Positions 1-10,255 are shown, counted from the first letter of the stretch. The stretch: 64,000 nucleotides of DNA from Alphaproteobacteria bacterium (GCA_024640405.1 JAHEFB010000015.1:25622-89621); one strand, 5' to 3'. The notes: generated by a model not told the origin, from the letters alone. A program made the numbers and translations.

Positions 1-1131
1 CTTGAGGCGCAGTTCGGCCTCCTGGTTGAGCTTGTCGAGGCGCTTTTGTTCGGTGATGTCGATGGCAATGCCGACCAGGTTTGGTGAATCCTGGCCCGGC
101 GCTTCGGAAAGTTCCGCCCGGGCGCGCAGCCACACCCAGTGACCGTCGCAGTGTTTCATGCGGAATTCCTGATCTATGGCAGGCCGGCCACCCCGCAGCA
201 TGACGTCCACGAGCTGGTCAATCGGGTCATCATCCGGGTGCAGGCGTTCTGCCACCTCGCCATAGGACAGGAACTCTCCCTTGGTCTTGAGGCCGAGAAT
301 GTCATACATGGATTTCGACCAGAATATTCTGCCGCGCGCGATATCCCAGTCCCACAGCCCGCAATGACCGCGGTCCAGCGCCTTGTCCATGCGCTCGGTT
401 GCAACAGCCAGAGTCTGGTCTGCTTCAGCAGCCCGCGACGCCTGCCAGTGGAAGGCAGTGCCCAGCAGCACCAGGACTCCCAAGGTGACGACAAACAGGG
501 TCGCGATCTGGGTCACGTCGGAGCGCCAGTCCTGCAGCACCTGGGCTTTGGGGTGGATAACGGCAATCTGACCCAGATAGGGACTGAGTGATCGCAGCCC
601 GATAAAGACTTCCTCGTTGGCCGGTGTAATCGCCATGATGGGCAGACCAAGTTTTTGCGTGGCACTTAATATGCCTTCCTGACCAAACACCGTGGAGAGG
701 TTTACCCCCTTCAGTCCCAGGTCTTCCGGGTAGCTGGTTTGCACGTAGCCTTTCTCGTCCGCCACCACGAACAGTCTGCCGCGCGTACCGGTGTCTGGCG
801 GCAACACTTCTGCCAGATCTTCCGGCACCAGCGCCCGCACCGTTCTGCCACCGGCAAAGCCGGCTCCCAGCGTCGCGCTCAGATCGCTGGCCGCGGCCCG
901 CAACACCAAAGCTGTGTGTTTGGTGGAGGCGCCGATGGAGCGCTCGCGGCTGGCCGACAGTTGCAGGAACAAGGCCGTGGCCAGGGTCATGAGGAACAAC
1001 AGGATCAGGCCGGTGATCAGGTTGCGCAGGATGCGTTCGGAGATTGCGATTGACGGCACACGTGTCGAGCCAACGCCGACCTTCAGCGCTCGCTCCTTGA
1101 AAAACAACTCGCCAAGTTTTGCCTTGGACAC
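1..1131 (-). CDS. PAS-domain sensor histidine kinase, N-terminal part (runs off the left edge)
   Basis: Open minus-strand frame from a GTG at 1131 to the edge (MSKAKLGELFFKERALKVG...): transmembrane segment RNLITGLILLFLMTLATALF, then PAS/PAC (GLWDWDIARGRIFWSKSMYDILGL...GHWVWLRARAELSE...VGIAIDITEQKRLDKLN). Lies next to pepN. Kinase domain not in window. Confidence 0.75.
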   Translation of the reverse strand, partial: MSKAKLGELFFKERALKVGVGSTRVPSIAISERILRNLITGLILLFLMTLATALFLQLSASRERSIGASTKHTALVLRAAASDLSATLGAGFAGGRTVRALVPEDLAEVLPPDTGTRGRLFVVADEKGYVQTSYPEDLGLKGVNLSTVFGQEGILSATQKLGLPIMAITPANEEVFIGLRSLSPYLGQIAVIHPKAQVLQDWRSDVTQIATLFVVTLGVLVLLGTAFHWQASRAAEADQTLAVATERMDKALDRGHCGLWDWDIARGRIFWSKSMYDILGLKTKGEFLSYGEVAERLHPDDDPIDQLVDVMLRGGRPAIDQEFRMKHCDGHWVWLRARAELSEAPGQDSPNLVGIAIDITEQKRLDKLNQEAELRLK

Positions 1132-1525
1132 CTGATCATCCCTAGTTTGGCCGGCTGCGATGCGCAGCGGCCGTACAGGCAACACCCTTCAAGACTGTGA
1201 TGGTCTGCCGCCCCTGACAGTACTCTCACGTGGGCTGATACACCGCCCCCAAACCCCGTCGAATCATTAAACGCCATTGATTCGAATTCAGGCTGATTTG
1301 GCAAGCTCGAAGGATACTTCCGGACCCGAAACGGCTTTAAAATACATGAAAATCGACAATATTGGGACAAAATTCTTATGTCACACAGCGAAATTTTGGA
1401 AATCAACCAGTTTTTCGGAGAAGTTCAGCTTGCTGGGAAAATAAGTGAAAGCCGGTTGAAAATAATATTTCGGAACCGAAATAATTGTGAAATTTGCCAA
1501 TGAATTCATATGCAGGAGCGGCCCG

Positions 1526-4180
1526 TCAGGGCTTTTGCGAATCCAGCATCCTGGACACCATTTCCAGCGTGTCGGCTGACAGGTTCTGCTTGTCCCGGAT
1601 GCCGGCGAGTGCTATCCGGGCCCTGGTCTGACGGGGCTGATCCATCAACTGGTAGGACCGGAAAGCCGCTACCATGCGCGCGGCAACCTGCGGATTGCGT
1701 TCATCCAGTTGCGCGACCACTTCGGCCACAAGATCATACCCGTCGCCGGAAGACGTATTGAAGCCGGTCTGGTTCATGCCGGCAAACGTACCGATCAGCG
1801 CACGAACCCGGTTGGGACGGCTAATGCTGAAATCGGCATGCGCCATCAACTCGCGTACGTGGCCTGCTGCGTGTGGTCCGGTGCGCATGGCATGCAGCGA
1901 GAACCACTTGTCGACAACCAAGTGATCGCCGGAAAATTTTTCGTAGAAACTGTCGAGCGCCTGCTCGCGTTCGGCGACATCCAGATCGGCCAGTATGTTG
2001 AGCGGGCCCATCATGTCAGACATGTGTTGCGCCATCTTGAACCGCTGCAGCGCGACTGCCGCAGTCTCGACCGGGTGCGCCGCAGCCAGCAGGGACAGTG
2101 CAGCCCATGCAAGCGCCCGTTGCCCGGCATCTGCAGCGCTTGCAGAGTAGGGGCCGTTCGGCAGGTCTGCGGCAAGCACTTCAAGCTGATCTGCCAATTG
2201 CAACCCGGCAGTCTTGCGGACGTGACGCCGCGCTTCGTGTATCAGGTCCGGATCGACATTGCGGCCCAGCATGTTGGCTATGTCCGCCTCGCCCGGCAAC
2301 GCAAGCATCTGGGCCTTGAAGGCAGGTTCCAGGTCCGCTGACGCAAGGATACCGGCCAGCGCATCGACATATGCACCAACCGGTTCGGGCTCGGTATTGT
2401 CTCCAATCGCTCGCATTGTGGACATGATGATGGACCGCGATAGTGTCTGACCCGCCTCCCAGCGATTGAACGCATCGCTGTCATTTGCCATCAGAAAAAG
2501 CAGTTCGTTATCACTCTGGGCCGTCGTCAGGTTGATCGGAGCGGAAAACCCGCGGTTGATGGACAGGGTCGGGCGGGCCGTCACGCCGGTGAAGGTCCAG
2601 CTCTGTTTGCTGTCACGCAGTTCAATAATACTGTTGTTGACCCGCCCGCCGCTTTTCAGGACAAGCGGTATATCGGCGCCATCCGGACCAATCAGCCCGA
2701 TGGCCAGCGGCATGTGCATATCGGGTTTTTCAGGCTGGCCCGGTGTAGGTGCCAGTGACTGTGAGACATTCAGGGTTGCAGTTGCCGCATGCCTGTCCCA
2801 GTCAAGCCGGGCTTTTACCGACGGTGTGCCTGCATGATTGTACCAGTTGAAAAACTGGCTCAGATCTTGGCCCGAAGCATCTTCCATGCAGGCTGCAAAG
2901 TCTTCCACCGTGGCCGCATCGCCGTCATGTCTGTCGAAATAGATATTCAGCGCCTGTGCGAACTTGTCCGCGCCCAGCAAAGTCTTGAACATGCGCACCA
3001 CTTCGGCGCCTTTTTCATAGACTGTGGCCGTGTAGAAATTGTTGATTTCGATATACGACTGTGGCCGGACCGGATGCGCCAGCGGCCCGGCATCTTCGGG
3101 AAACTGGTGTGATCTCAAGGTACGCACATCCTGTATTCGCTTGACGGCACGCGACCGTATGTCGGAGGTGAACTCCTGGTCCCGAAACACCGTCAGCCCC
3201 TCTTTCAGGCACAGCTGAAACCAGTCACGGCAGGTAATCCGGTTGCCGGTCCAGTTGTGAAAATACTCATGCGCAATAATGGCTTCGATGTTCACGTAGT
3301 CCTGATCGGTGGCGGTGTCCGGACGCGCCAGAATGTATTTGTCATTGAATACATTGAGCCCCTTGTTCTCCATCGCCCCCATGTTGAAGTCCGAAACCGC
3401 AACGATCATGAAAATATCGAGGTCGTATTCCCGGCCAAAGGCGCGTTCATCCCATCCCATGGATGCCTTGAGGCTCTCCATCGCCCAGCCGCAACGGTCC
3501 TGCTTGCCCTGTTCCACGTAGATGCGCAGCTCCACCTTTCGGCCGGACATGGTGGTGAAATGATCCGTTACGCAGGCAAGGTCGCCGGCCACCAGGGCGA
3601 ACAGATAGGCCGGTTTCGGCCACGGGTCCTGCCACACCGCATAATGCCGCCCGCCGTCCAGCGTTCCTGTCTCAGCCGGATTGCCGTTGGCCAGCAACAC
3701 CGGAACGCTTTCCGCATCGGCCTCCAAGCGAACCTGATAGGTCGCCAGAACGTCCGGCCGGTCGAGAAAATAGGTGATGCGGCGGAAACCTTCGGCTTCA
3801 CATTGAGTGCAGTAGATATCGCTGGACCGGTACAACCCTGAAAGTGCGGTATTGGCGTCCGGATTGCACACGGTCTCCACGGTAATCTCGAACGGGCCTT
3901 CGGGAACATCGGCAATAATCAGCTGTTTTTCCGATACCGAATAGCCGTTGTCGCCAATGACCTCGCCGTTGATGGCAACGGATTTGAGTTCCAGTTCCTC
4001 GCCGTCCAGCTTTAACGGCGCCCCGATTGTCTTCGATGCCGGATTTGGCCGTAATTTCAGGGTCGAGACAACACGGGTTGCCGCTGGATTCAGATCGACA
4101 TCCAGCGACACATGGTCAATCAGATAGTCTGACGGCTTGTAGTCTTTCAGGCGAATGGTTGGTGGGGTCTCGGTGCGCAT
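1526..4180 (-). CDS. pepN: Aminopeptidase N (M1 family)
   Basis: 884 aa; GAMENKGLNVFN and HEYFHNWTGNRITCRDWFQLCLKEGLTVFRDQEF zinc-binding motif. Confidence 0.97.
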   Translation of the reverse strand: MRTETPPTIRLKDYKPSDYLIDHVSLDVDLNPAATRVVSTLKLRPNPASKTIGAPLKLDGEELELKSVAINGEVIGDNGYSVSEKQLIIADVPEGPFEITVETVCNPDANTALSGLYRSSDIYCTQCEAEGFRRITYFLDRPDVLATYQVRLEADAESVPVLLANGNPAETGTLDGGRHYAVWQDPWPKPAYLFALVAGDLACVTDHFTTMSGRKVELRIYVEQGKQDRCGWAMESLKASMGWDERAFGREYDLDIFMIVAVSDFNMGAMENKGLNVFNDKYILARPDTATDQDYVNIEAIIAHEYFHNWTGNRITCRDWFQLCLKEGLTVFRDQEFTSDIRSRAVKRIQDVRTLRSHQFPEDAGPLAHPVRPQSYIEINNFYTATVYEKGAEVVRMFKTLLGADKFAQALNIYFDRHDGDAATVEDFAACMEDASGQDLSQFFNWYNHAGTPSVKARLDWDRHAATATLNVSQSLAPTPGQPEKPDMHMPLAIGLIGPDGADIPLVLKSGGRVNNSIIELRDSKQSWTFTGVTARPTLSINRGFSAPINLTTAQSDNELLFLMANDSDAFNRWEAGQTLSRSIIMSTMRAIGDNTEPEPVGAYVDALAGILASADLEPAFKAQMLALPGEADIANMLGRNVDPDLIHEARRHVRKTAGLQLADQLEVLAADLPNGPYSASAADAGQRALAWAALSLLAAAHPVETAAVALQRFKMAQHMSDMMGPLNILADLDVAEREQALDSFYEKFSGDHLVVDKWFSLHAMRTGPHAAGHVRELMAHADFSISRPNRVRALIGTFAGMNQTGFNTSSGDGYDLVAEVVAQLDERNPQVAARMVAAFRSYQLMDQPRQTRARIALAGIRDKQNLSADTLEMVSRMLDSQKP

Positions 4181-4208
4181 CTTGATCCGTCGGGTTGCTT
4201 GGTTGCGA

Positions 4209-5591
4209 TTACATCTGCCGGTCGATTTGAAACGGTGCAGAGTCGGTATTGCTGCCTTGTTTCGTCATCATGCCGGCAATCATGCGGCCTGTGGTTGGTC
4301 CCCAGCTCAACCCCATGTGACCATGGCCGAATCCATACCACACATTGACCAGTTTTGGAGAAGGCGAAATCACCGGCAGGGAGTCCGGTGTACTCGGCCT
4401 GCGGCCCATCCATTTCGTTTCGGTACCGTTCATGTCCCGCAATTCCGGCAATACACGCTTGGCATAGACATACATCTGGTCCGCCCTGCGCCAGTCCGCA
4501 GGCGCGTCATTGCCGGCGATTTCATCGGATCCGGCAATCTTGATACCGTCATGATGCGGGGTCACGGCGCCGGGTTGTGCCGCATGGGTGACGGCCCGGC
4601 CAATTTTGATGCCCGGGTCCTGCATGATGACATGATAACCGCGCTCTGCTTCCAGCAGCACTTTCGAACCAAGCATTCCGGCCAGTTCATGCGACCACGC
4701 CCCGGCACACACGCACAGGTTTTGAACTGCCTGTTCTCCGGCATTGCGCAGGTACAGCCTTGTGGCGCGGGTGCCGTCCTGATCTATGCGGGTGACTTCA
4801 TCGCAAATTATGCTGCCGCCGTCGCGAACCACCTGTTGCGCCAGGCTTTGCACCATCTGATACGGGTCGGTAATCCGGTGCCAGCCATCCCAGAACACCG
4901 CCTTGTAGATGTCCTTCGTCAGGTCGGGCTCGATCTCACGGGCCTCATCGCCGGTGAGTTCGCGTCCGGCAAAACCGTGTTCGGCGCGAAGCGACCGCCA
5001 GCGGGTATCGCCATAGTACTGCTTTGCGGTGCTGTAAAGGTGCAGGCCGTCATCCATCGCCAGAAGTTCCGGCGCACCTGCATGGGCCAGAATGGTCCGG
5101 TGATCTTCCAGTGCCCGCATGCACATCCGGGCCCGTGACGCGGTAATATTCTTCACCCGGGCAGGTAATGCGTTGCGCCCCACGGCCAGCAGCCACGGCA
5201 GGGCTTTTGGCAGGTGCCGCCAGTTGACGGTGACCGGGCCTTTCGGGTCCAGCAGCCAGCCGGGAATTTTCAACAGCATGCCGGAATGCACCGGCGGCAC
5301 GACGTTTGACACCACAATGCCCCCGGCATTGCCGAAGGACGCCCCTTCGCCGGGAGCCACCTTGTCGATTACCGTGACCGCATAGCCTTCGCGCTGCAGG
5401 AAAATCGCCGTCGACATGCCGATAATGCCGGCGCCGATGATGGTAGCATGCGGTGAGGAGGGGATTGGCTTCGTCACAGTATTCTTTCTGCTTCGGTAAA
5501 ACTTGCTTGTTATGCAGGTTGTTTGTGGAATTAATACACGAATTATCAGGGCCCAGACCCCAATGAGGAGAACCAGCCAATGCCTGTGCAC
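4209..5591 (-). CDS. FAD-dependent D-amino-acid dehydrogenase family oxidoreductase (DadA-like)
   Basis: 460-aa ORF; the true start is probably near 5478 (TKPIPSSPHATIIGAGIIGMSTAIFLQREGYAVTVID Rossmann motif); C-terminal WMGRRPSTPDSLPVISPS...GHGHMGLSWGPTTG typical of DadA-like enzymes. Confidence 0.9.
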   Translation of the reverse strand: MHRHWLVLLIGVWALIIRVLIPQTTCITSKFYRSRKNTVTKPIPSSPHATIIGAGIIGMSTAIFLQREGYAVTVIDKVAPGEGASFGNAGGIVVSNVVPPVHSGMLLKIPGWLLDPKGPVTVNWRHLPKALPWLLAVGRNALPARVKNITASRARMCMRALEDHRTILAHAGAPELLAMDDGLHLYSTAKQYYGDTRWRSLRAEHGFAGRELTGDEAREIEPDLTKDIYKAVFWDGWHRITDPYQMVQSLAQQVVRDGGSIICDEVTRIDQDGTRATRLYLRNAGEQAVQNLCVCAGAWSHELAGMLGSKVLLEAERGYHVIMQDPGIKIGRAVTHAAQPGAVTPHHDGIKIAGSDEIAGNDAPADWRRADQMYVYAKRVLPELRDMNGTETKWMGRRPSTPDSLPVISPSPKLVNVWYGFGHGHMGLSWGPTTGRMIAGMMTKQGSNTDSAPFQIDRQM

Positions 5592-5996
5592 AAACGCATC
5601 AGACCGTTCAATACCAAGGATACCTATCCTGAACAGAATTTGTCCAATGATCTGTCACAGGGTGTGGTGGCGCGCGGCACCATGGTGTTTCTGCGCGGCC
5701 AGGTGGCCCAGGACCTGGACAGCCGAGAGAGCCTGCATGCAGGCGATGCCGCAAAACAGACCGCAAAGACCATGGAAAACATCAAGATGCTGCTGGAAGA
5801 AGCAGGCTCCGAGCTCGCCCACATCTGCCGGATAGTCGTTTATGTGACAGACATCCGCTATCGTGAAGCGGTATACCAGGAAATGGGCAAGTGGCTGGCA
5901 GGGGTGTTTCCCTGCTCGACCGGCCTGGTGGTTCCAGCCCTTGCCCGGCCTGAATGGGTCGTTGAAATCGAGGTTACGGCGGTTATTCCTGACTGA
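5580..5996 (+). CDS. RidA family protein (imine/enamine deaminase family)
   Basis: 138 aa; VVARGTMVFLRGQVAQD...QTAKTMENIKMLLEEAGSELAHICRIVVYVTD...PALARPEWVVEIEVTAVI. Confidence 0.88.
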   Translation: MPVHKRIRPFNTKDTYPEQNLSNDLSQGVVARGTMVFLRGQVAQDLDSRESLHAGDAAKQTAKTMENIKMLLEEAGSELAHICRIVVYVTDIRYREAVYQEMGKWLAGVFPCSTGLVVPALARPEWVVEIEVTAVIPD

Positions 5997-6011
5997 TGGG
6001 AGAGTGTTCAC

Positions 6012-7175
6012 ATGGCTCTTTTTGACGCTTTGCAGAAACTGAAGGACACGGCTTCAGGCCCGTTTGAACAGGCAACCGGTTCACCACCGGAACTTTATAC
6101 CAGCCCTGATATGCTGGACCTGGAGCTGCGTGAAATATTTGAACGCGAATGGCATTGCCCGGGCCTGGCGGCCGATATTGCCGGACCCGGAGATTATGTG
6201 ACGTTTTCCATTGCCGGCCAGCCGGTGTTCTCAATCCGGCAGAAAGACGGCTCGATCCGCTCGTTCTCCAATGTCTGCCGTCACCGTATGATGCAGTTGC
6301 TGGAAGGTTCGGGGAACACCAGATCCATCGTCTGTCCCTACCATGCCTGGACCTACGGCCACGACGGCACATTGCGCGGCGCACCGCATATGGAAAAGTC
6401 AAAGGGCTTCAGCAAAAAAGACTTCTGCCTGCCTGAGGTCCGCACCGAAATCTGGAACGGCTGGATTTATATCACCCTCAACCAGGATGCGGCACCGGTG
6501 GCAGAGCTGTTGGCCCCGGTCAACGACCTGGTGGCGCAGTACCGGATGGACAAATACGTTCCGTGTGAAACCCAGGACCATGTCTGGCAGACAAACTGGA
6601 AGCTGCTGACCGAAAATTTCATGGAGGGCTATCACCTGCCTGTCGCCCACAAGGCCACTGTCGGCAAGTGGATCGGGCTTGATGATACGGTGTTTCCCGA
6701 TCAGCCGAACCCGCATTTCACCTGGCAGACCTTTACCAAGGGCGAAACGGCAACCTATGGCCGCGCGGCGGATGCCAACGACTATCTGGAAGGCCGCTGG
6801 CGCTACACCACCTTCATGCCCACGGTTTTTCCGGCACACATGTACATTCTCGCGCCCGACCATGTCTGGTATCTCAGCTTGCGGCCAAAAGGCGTTGGTC
6901 AGGTGCATGTCCGCTTTGGCGTGGCGCTGGCACCGGAACGCCTGGCGGCGTTCCCGAGCAAGGAAGCCGCACTGAGAGATCTGGTCACGTTCTTTGATCA
7001 CGTCAACGAGGAGGACCGGTTTGTGGTGGAGGGCATTTACAAGGGCGCCCATGGGGCGCTGGCCCAGGCCGGACCGTTGAGTTTTCTGGAGCGCGAAATC
7101 CACGATTTCCAGAAATACCTGGCGATCAGGCTGTGTCCGGAAAAATCCGGTGCTGCCAAGGTGGCGGCCGAGTAG
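6012..7175 (+). CDS. Rieske [2Fe-2S] aromatic-ring-hydroxylating/quaternary-amine-type oxygenase, alpha subunit
   Basis: 387 aa; CRHRMMQLLEGSGNTRSIVCPYHAWTYGHDG Rieske motif; NWKLLTENFMEGYHLPVAH mononuclear iron site. Confidence 0.92.
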   Translation: MALFDALQKLKDTASGPFEQATGSPPELYTSPDMLDLELREIFEREWHCPGLAADIAGPGDYVTFSIAGQPVFSIRQKDGSIRSFSNVCRHRMMQLLEGSGNTRSIVCPYHAWTYGHDGTLRGAPHMEKSKGFSKKDFCLPEVRTEIWNGWIYITLNQDAAPVAELLAPVNDLVAQYRMDKYVPCETQDHVWQTNWKLLTENFMEGYHLPVAHKATVGKWIGLDDTVFPDQPNPHFTWQTFTKGETATYGRAADANDYLEGRWRYTTFMPTVFPAHMYILAPDHVWYLSLRPKGVGQVHVRFGVALAPERLAAFPSKEAALRDLVTFFDHVNEEDRFVVEGIYKGAHGALAQAGPLSFLEREIHDFQKYLAIRLCPEKSGAAKVAAE

Positions 7176-7186
7176 GAGCCTGACCA

Positions 7187-7954
7187 TTGGAGCCGCAAAG
7201 CAGAAAACACCAGATATGCGCACTGCTCAAAAGCATCGAGACCGGTGATCCGGAACCGGTCGCCGTGGTCAATCAGGCAAAGTACATCCAGCACAATCCC
7301 CAGACGCAGGAAGGTAGCGAAGGCCTGGAAGCCCTGTTCAAGCGGCTGTCCAAAACCTCGCCACGGGTGAACATCGTGCGGGCATTCGAGGACGGCGACT
7401 ATGTGTTTGCCCACACAGAGTATGATTTTGCCAATTCCAATATCGGATTTGAGGTTTTCCGCTATGAAGGCGACCGGGTTGTTGAACACTGGGACAATAT
7501 CCAGCGCAGGCAGGGCCCGAATGCATCCGGCCACACCATGGTCGATGGCCCGGCGCAAGCAAGCGACCAGGCGCTGACGGAAACCAACCGCGAACGCGTC
7601 CGGTCCTTCGTCGATGAGGTCTTGATAAAGCGCAAGCTGGAGAAAATGGGAAACTACCTGGCCGAGGCAGGCTTTACCCAGCACGACCCGATGTTTGGCG
7701 ACGGCCTGTCAGCCTATCGCCAGGCCCTGGAAGCCCGCTGCGGTGAAGGCTTCGCCATCACCTACCACCGTACCCACCGGGTGCTGGCCGAAGGCAGTTT
7801 CGTCCTTGTGGTAAGCGAAGGCTCGCGCGACGGCGTCCATACCTCGTTCTACGATCTCTTCCGCATAGATGGCGGCAGGCTGGCAGAGCGCTGGAACACC
7901 GTCGAGGCGATACCCCCGCGCAGCGAATGGAAGAACGACAACGGCAAGTTTTGA
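7187..7954 (+). CDS. SnoaL/NTF2-like protein, apparently two tandem SnoaL-like halves
   Basis: 255 aa; YIQHNPQTQEGSEGLEALF...VFRYEGDRVVEHWDNIQ and a second similar half FTQHDPMFGDGLSAYRQALE...LFRIDGGRLAERWNTVEAIPP. Confidence 0.8.
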   Translation: MEPQSRKHQICALLKSIETGDPEPVAVVNQAKYIQHNPQTQEGSEGLEALFKRLSKTSPRVNIVRAFEDGDYVFAHTEYDFANSNIGFEVFRYEGDRVVEHWDNIQRRQGPNASGHTMVDGPAQASDQALTETNRERVRSFVDEVLIKRKLEKMGNYLAEAGFTQHDPMFGDGLSAYRQALEARCGEGFAITYHRTHRVLAEGSFVLVVSEGSRDGVHTSFYDLFRIDGGRLAERWNTVEAIPPRSEWKNDNGKF

Positions 7955-8159
7955 GGGTGGTTGCAACCCTTTCGGTGACGGCAAAGAAAAACCATCGCAG
8001 GCGTCGGTATTGGTGCCAGCCCATGGCTGCCATTCGTTGGTGGCACAGCGAATAGCAGGAGCGAGTTCAAAGTGTGGAGTGCTGCACTATGCATAACTCT
8101 CAGCTTTCGAAATGGCGTAGTATCGGCTCGCCTAAATCTTCTGAGCAGTGAAACCGAAA

Positions 8160-8612
8160 TCACCGCCTGGAATACTCGTCCATGAGCGCCTGTAGCTCTT
8201 CAAGAGACTCTGGATATCGAGCAAAACTATGAACGGCGGGAATGCTTGCCCAAGGTATTTTTTCGTCTGTCATCAATTCAACGAATGGCTCAAACAAAGC
8301 GGCTTCGCTGAGCACCGATGTGCGCAGGTTGATCCGCTGATCTGCTCCTGCGATTTTAGTGAAGACGAAATTCAAGCATGATTTGCAAAAGTAATGCGTT
8401 CGCCCGCTTGAGGCGAGACCGCCTGTGATCAGTTCCCCCGTGTAGGAAAAACCGTCAATCGGGAACATCGCGGTTAGTGAAAACGCGCTTGCTGATAGTT
8501 TCTGACAGTCGCGACAATGGCACGCCATAGTCAGAAGCGGTGATGCAGTCGCTTTGACCTGCACTGATCCACAAAGGCAGGCACCCTTCAGGGGAGGTTC
8601 AGGAAGTACCAT
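8160..8612 (-). CDS. GFA family (CENP-V/GFA domain) zinc protein
   Basis: 150 aa; GACLCGSVQVKATASPLLTMACHCRDCQKLSASAF...RTHYFCKSCLNFVFTK. Confidence 0.9.
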   Translation of the reverse strand: MVLPEPPLKGACLCGSVQVKATASPLLTMACHCRDCQKLSASAFSLTAMFPIDGFSYTGELITGGLASSGRTHYFCKSCLNFVFTKIAGADQRINLRTSVLSEAALFEPFVELMTDEKIPWASIPAVHSFARYPESLEELQALMDEYSRR

Positions 8613-8730
8613 CGGAAGACTTGCAATGTTGGTAATTGCTGAAGGATAGCAGACATCTGAGGTGGAGAGCCAGATGGCAGCAATGTCCGCACTGCCGTTG
8701 ATGCAGTTCGCAACGAAAGCCCGATTCTCA

Positions 8731-8830
8731 CCCCATCTTGCCGCCTGACTGTTGCATCAGTACCGCTTCATGCGCAGGCGGATGGTTTGGAGCATGGGTT
8801 GCTACGCCTCATGTAGCCCGGATTCCCGCC
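8731..8830 (-). pseudogene. Relic of a fadH-like oxidoreductase fragment
   Basis: Ungapped ~79% nucleotide match (hand alignment) to 10629..10728 inside the fadH-like CDS. Minus-strand conceptual translation RAT*GVATHAPNHPPAHEAVLMQQSGGKMG* vs RATWGVGEPAANHPPAHEVVLMQRSGGKMG. Confidence 0.8.
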
Positions 8831-9713
8831 ATTTCAGCAGTTCCAGGGTATCCCGCACCCGTTGGTAGGTAGTGTCATGGAAAGCATCCGGCTGAACCAT
8901 TTCCATCCAGCACACCCAGGCCAGAATGGCATCCAGTTCAGGTACCGTGAACCGGGTAAACCGCGGCCGGAAAAAATCATCCCAGTAGTCTGGTTCGGGG
9001 GACCGGTCCAGACAGCCGATGATCGAGTCAAACGCGTTTGACCCGACATCGTTTTCCCGCAGTCCCGCAAGCAGGAAGCCGGGCAGATAGTAGCAGAAGG
9101 CCTCCGGCGAAAACCAGAACACGGCATCAGCCGCCTGTTCGACATGCGCAAGTTCAATGTCCTGCCAACGCATTTGATCGAACACCATCACCTCATCGTG
9201 TTCGAAGTCCGATAGCTGTTGCGAGTCCGTCAGAAGCGCCGGTGGCGGCCGGTCTGCAAAGGCCGCGGTGACCAGATTTCGCGCCGTGTCTTTTGTTGAT
9301 TTGACCAGCGTTTGGATGGTGCCGGTAAGACCGTTGCCAACCGCCAGATCGAAGGCTGATTTATTGGCAAACCCCGGTGCGCCATGTCCCCTGAGCCGGA
9401 TGTCGGCGTTCGCGGAAACCAGTAACCCGGCCGTGGTTTCGTGATGGTTGATGATCGCCAGCATCAATGCGCTCAAGCCATACTTGGCAGTGATATTCAG
9501 TGCGGCACCGCATTCGATGAGCATTTCCACCGCAGCGTCGTTGCCGTTGGTCGAAGCAAGCATCAGGGCGGTCTGGCCATACTTGTCGAGACTGTCGACG
9601 TCGATGTTCTCGGCAAGGCAGGCACGAAGAGTGTTGCAATCGCCGTCAATTGCCGCCTCACGCCAGTTTTTCTGCATTCGCGTACCGCCTCGCATTTCAT
9701 TGCAGGACAGCAT
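8802..9713 (-). CDS. Ankyrin-repeat domain protein
   Basis: 303 aa; DKYGQTALMLASTNGNDAAVEMLIECGAALNITAKYGLSALMLAIINHHETTAGLLVSANADI repeats. Probable start at an internal Met near MQKNWREA. Confidence 0.85.
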   Translation of the reverse strand: MLSCNEMRGGTRMQKNWREAAIDGDCNTLRACLAENIDVDSLDKYGQTALMLASTNGNDAAVEMLIECGAALNITAKYGLSALMLAIINHHETTAGLLVSANADIRLRGHGAPGFANKSAFDLAVGNGLTGTIQTLVKSTKDTARNLVTAAFADRPPPALLTDSQQLSDFEHDEVMVFDQMRWQDIELAHVEQAADAVFWFSPEAFCYYLPGFLLAGLRENDVGSNAFDSIIGCLDRSPEPDYWDDFFRPRFTRFTVPELDAILAWVCWMEMVQPDAFHDTTYQRVRDTLELLKWRESGLHEA

Positions 9714-9814
9714 ATCAGATTTGCAGCAGCCTTGCGCCCGGGGAGCGCCTGGCCGCCGGTTCGGGTGGCGCAGGTTTTCGGTTTTCCGGGGCGTAATCGC
9801 TGCCTGTAGGCAGC

Positions 9815-10255
9815 CTATTGAATTGACAGGTCCACGTTGTAGCCAACAGTCTTGCCGGCATCCCGGTCATTGCCCATCAGGTAGACCCGAATGGTGTATT
9901 CACCGTTCTCGGGAAGCTGAATTGTAGCCGAACGATCCTCGTCCATCGAACCAATGTAAATGGCTTCGCCTTCGCTTCCCGGCGGTAGAATGTTCAGGTA
10001 TACGGTACCGTCTCCGTTGGTGCCGGAAACAGAAAGCTCTACGAACATCTCCTGATCTGATTTGGCGCCAAGCTTGTAGTCAAAATACTCGTTGCCCGTA
10101 ATTGTGCCGCTGAGCATGGTGCCGTAGTTGCCGGGCGCGAACTTGACGTCTGCCGACATCTGGGCTTGAGCAGCACCAGCGGCTGTCAATACCGCCAGGG
10201 ACAATATCCAGCTAACTGCCTTCATGGATTCTTCTCCGGGTTTTGGGTTTTCCAA
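9815..10255 (-). CDS. Secreted hypothetical protein (signal peptide; PPC-like beta domain)
   Basis: Signal peptide MKAVSWILSLAVLTAAGAAQAQ followed by FDYKLGAKSDQEMFVELSVSG...ENGEYTIRVYLMGNDRDAGKTVGYNVDLSIQ. Confidence 0.7.
   Translation of the reverse strand: MENPKPGEESMKAVSWILSLAVLTAAGAAQAQMSADVKFAPGNYGTMLSGTITGNEYFDYKLGAKSDQEMFVELSVSGTNGDGTVYLNILPPGSEGEAIYIGSMDEDRSATIQLPENGEYTIRVYLMGNDRDAGKTVGYNVDLSIQ

Noticed and set aside
4155-5138. 327-aa plus-strand ORF opposite the DadA-like gene
   Set aside because: Antisense shadow of a supported CDS.
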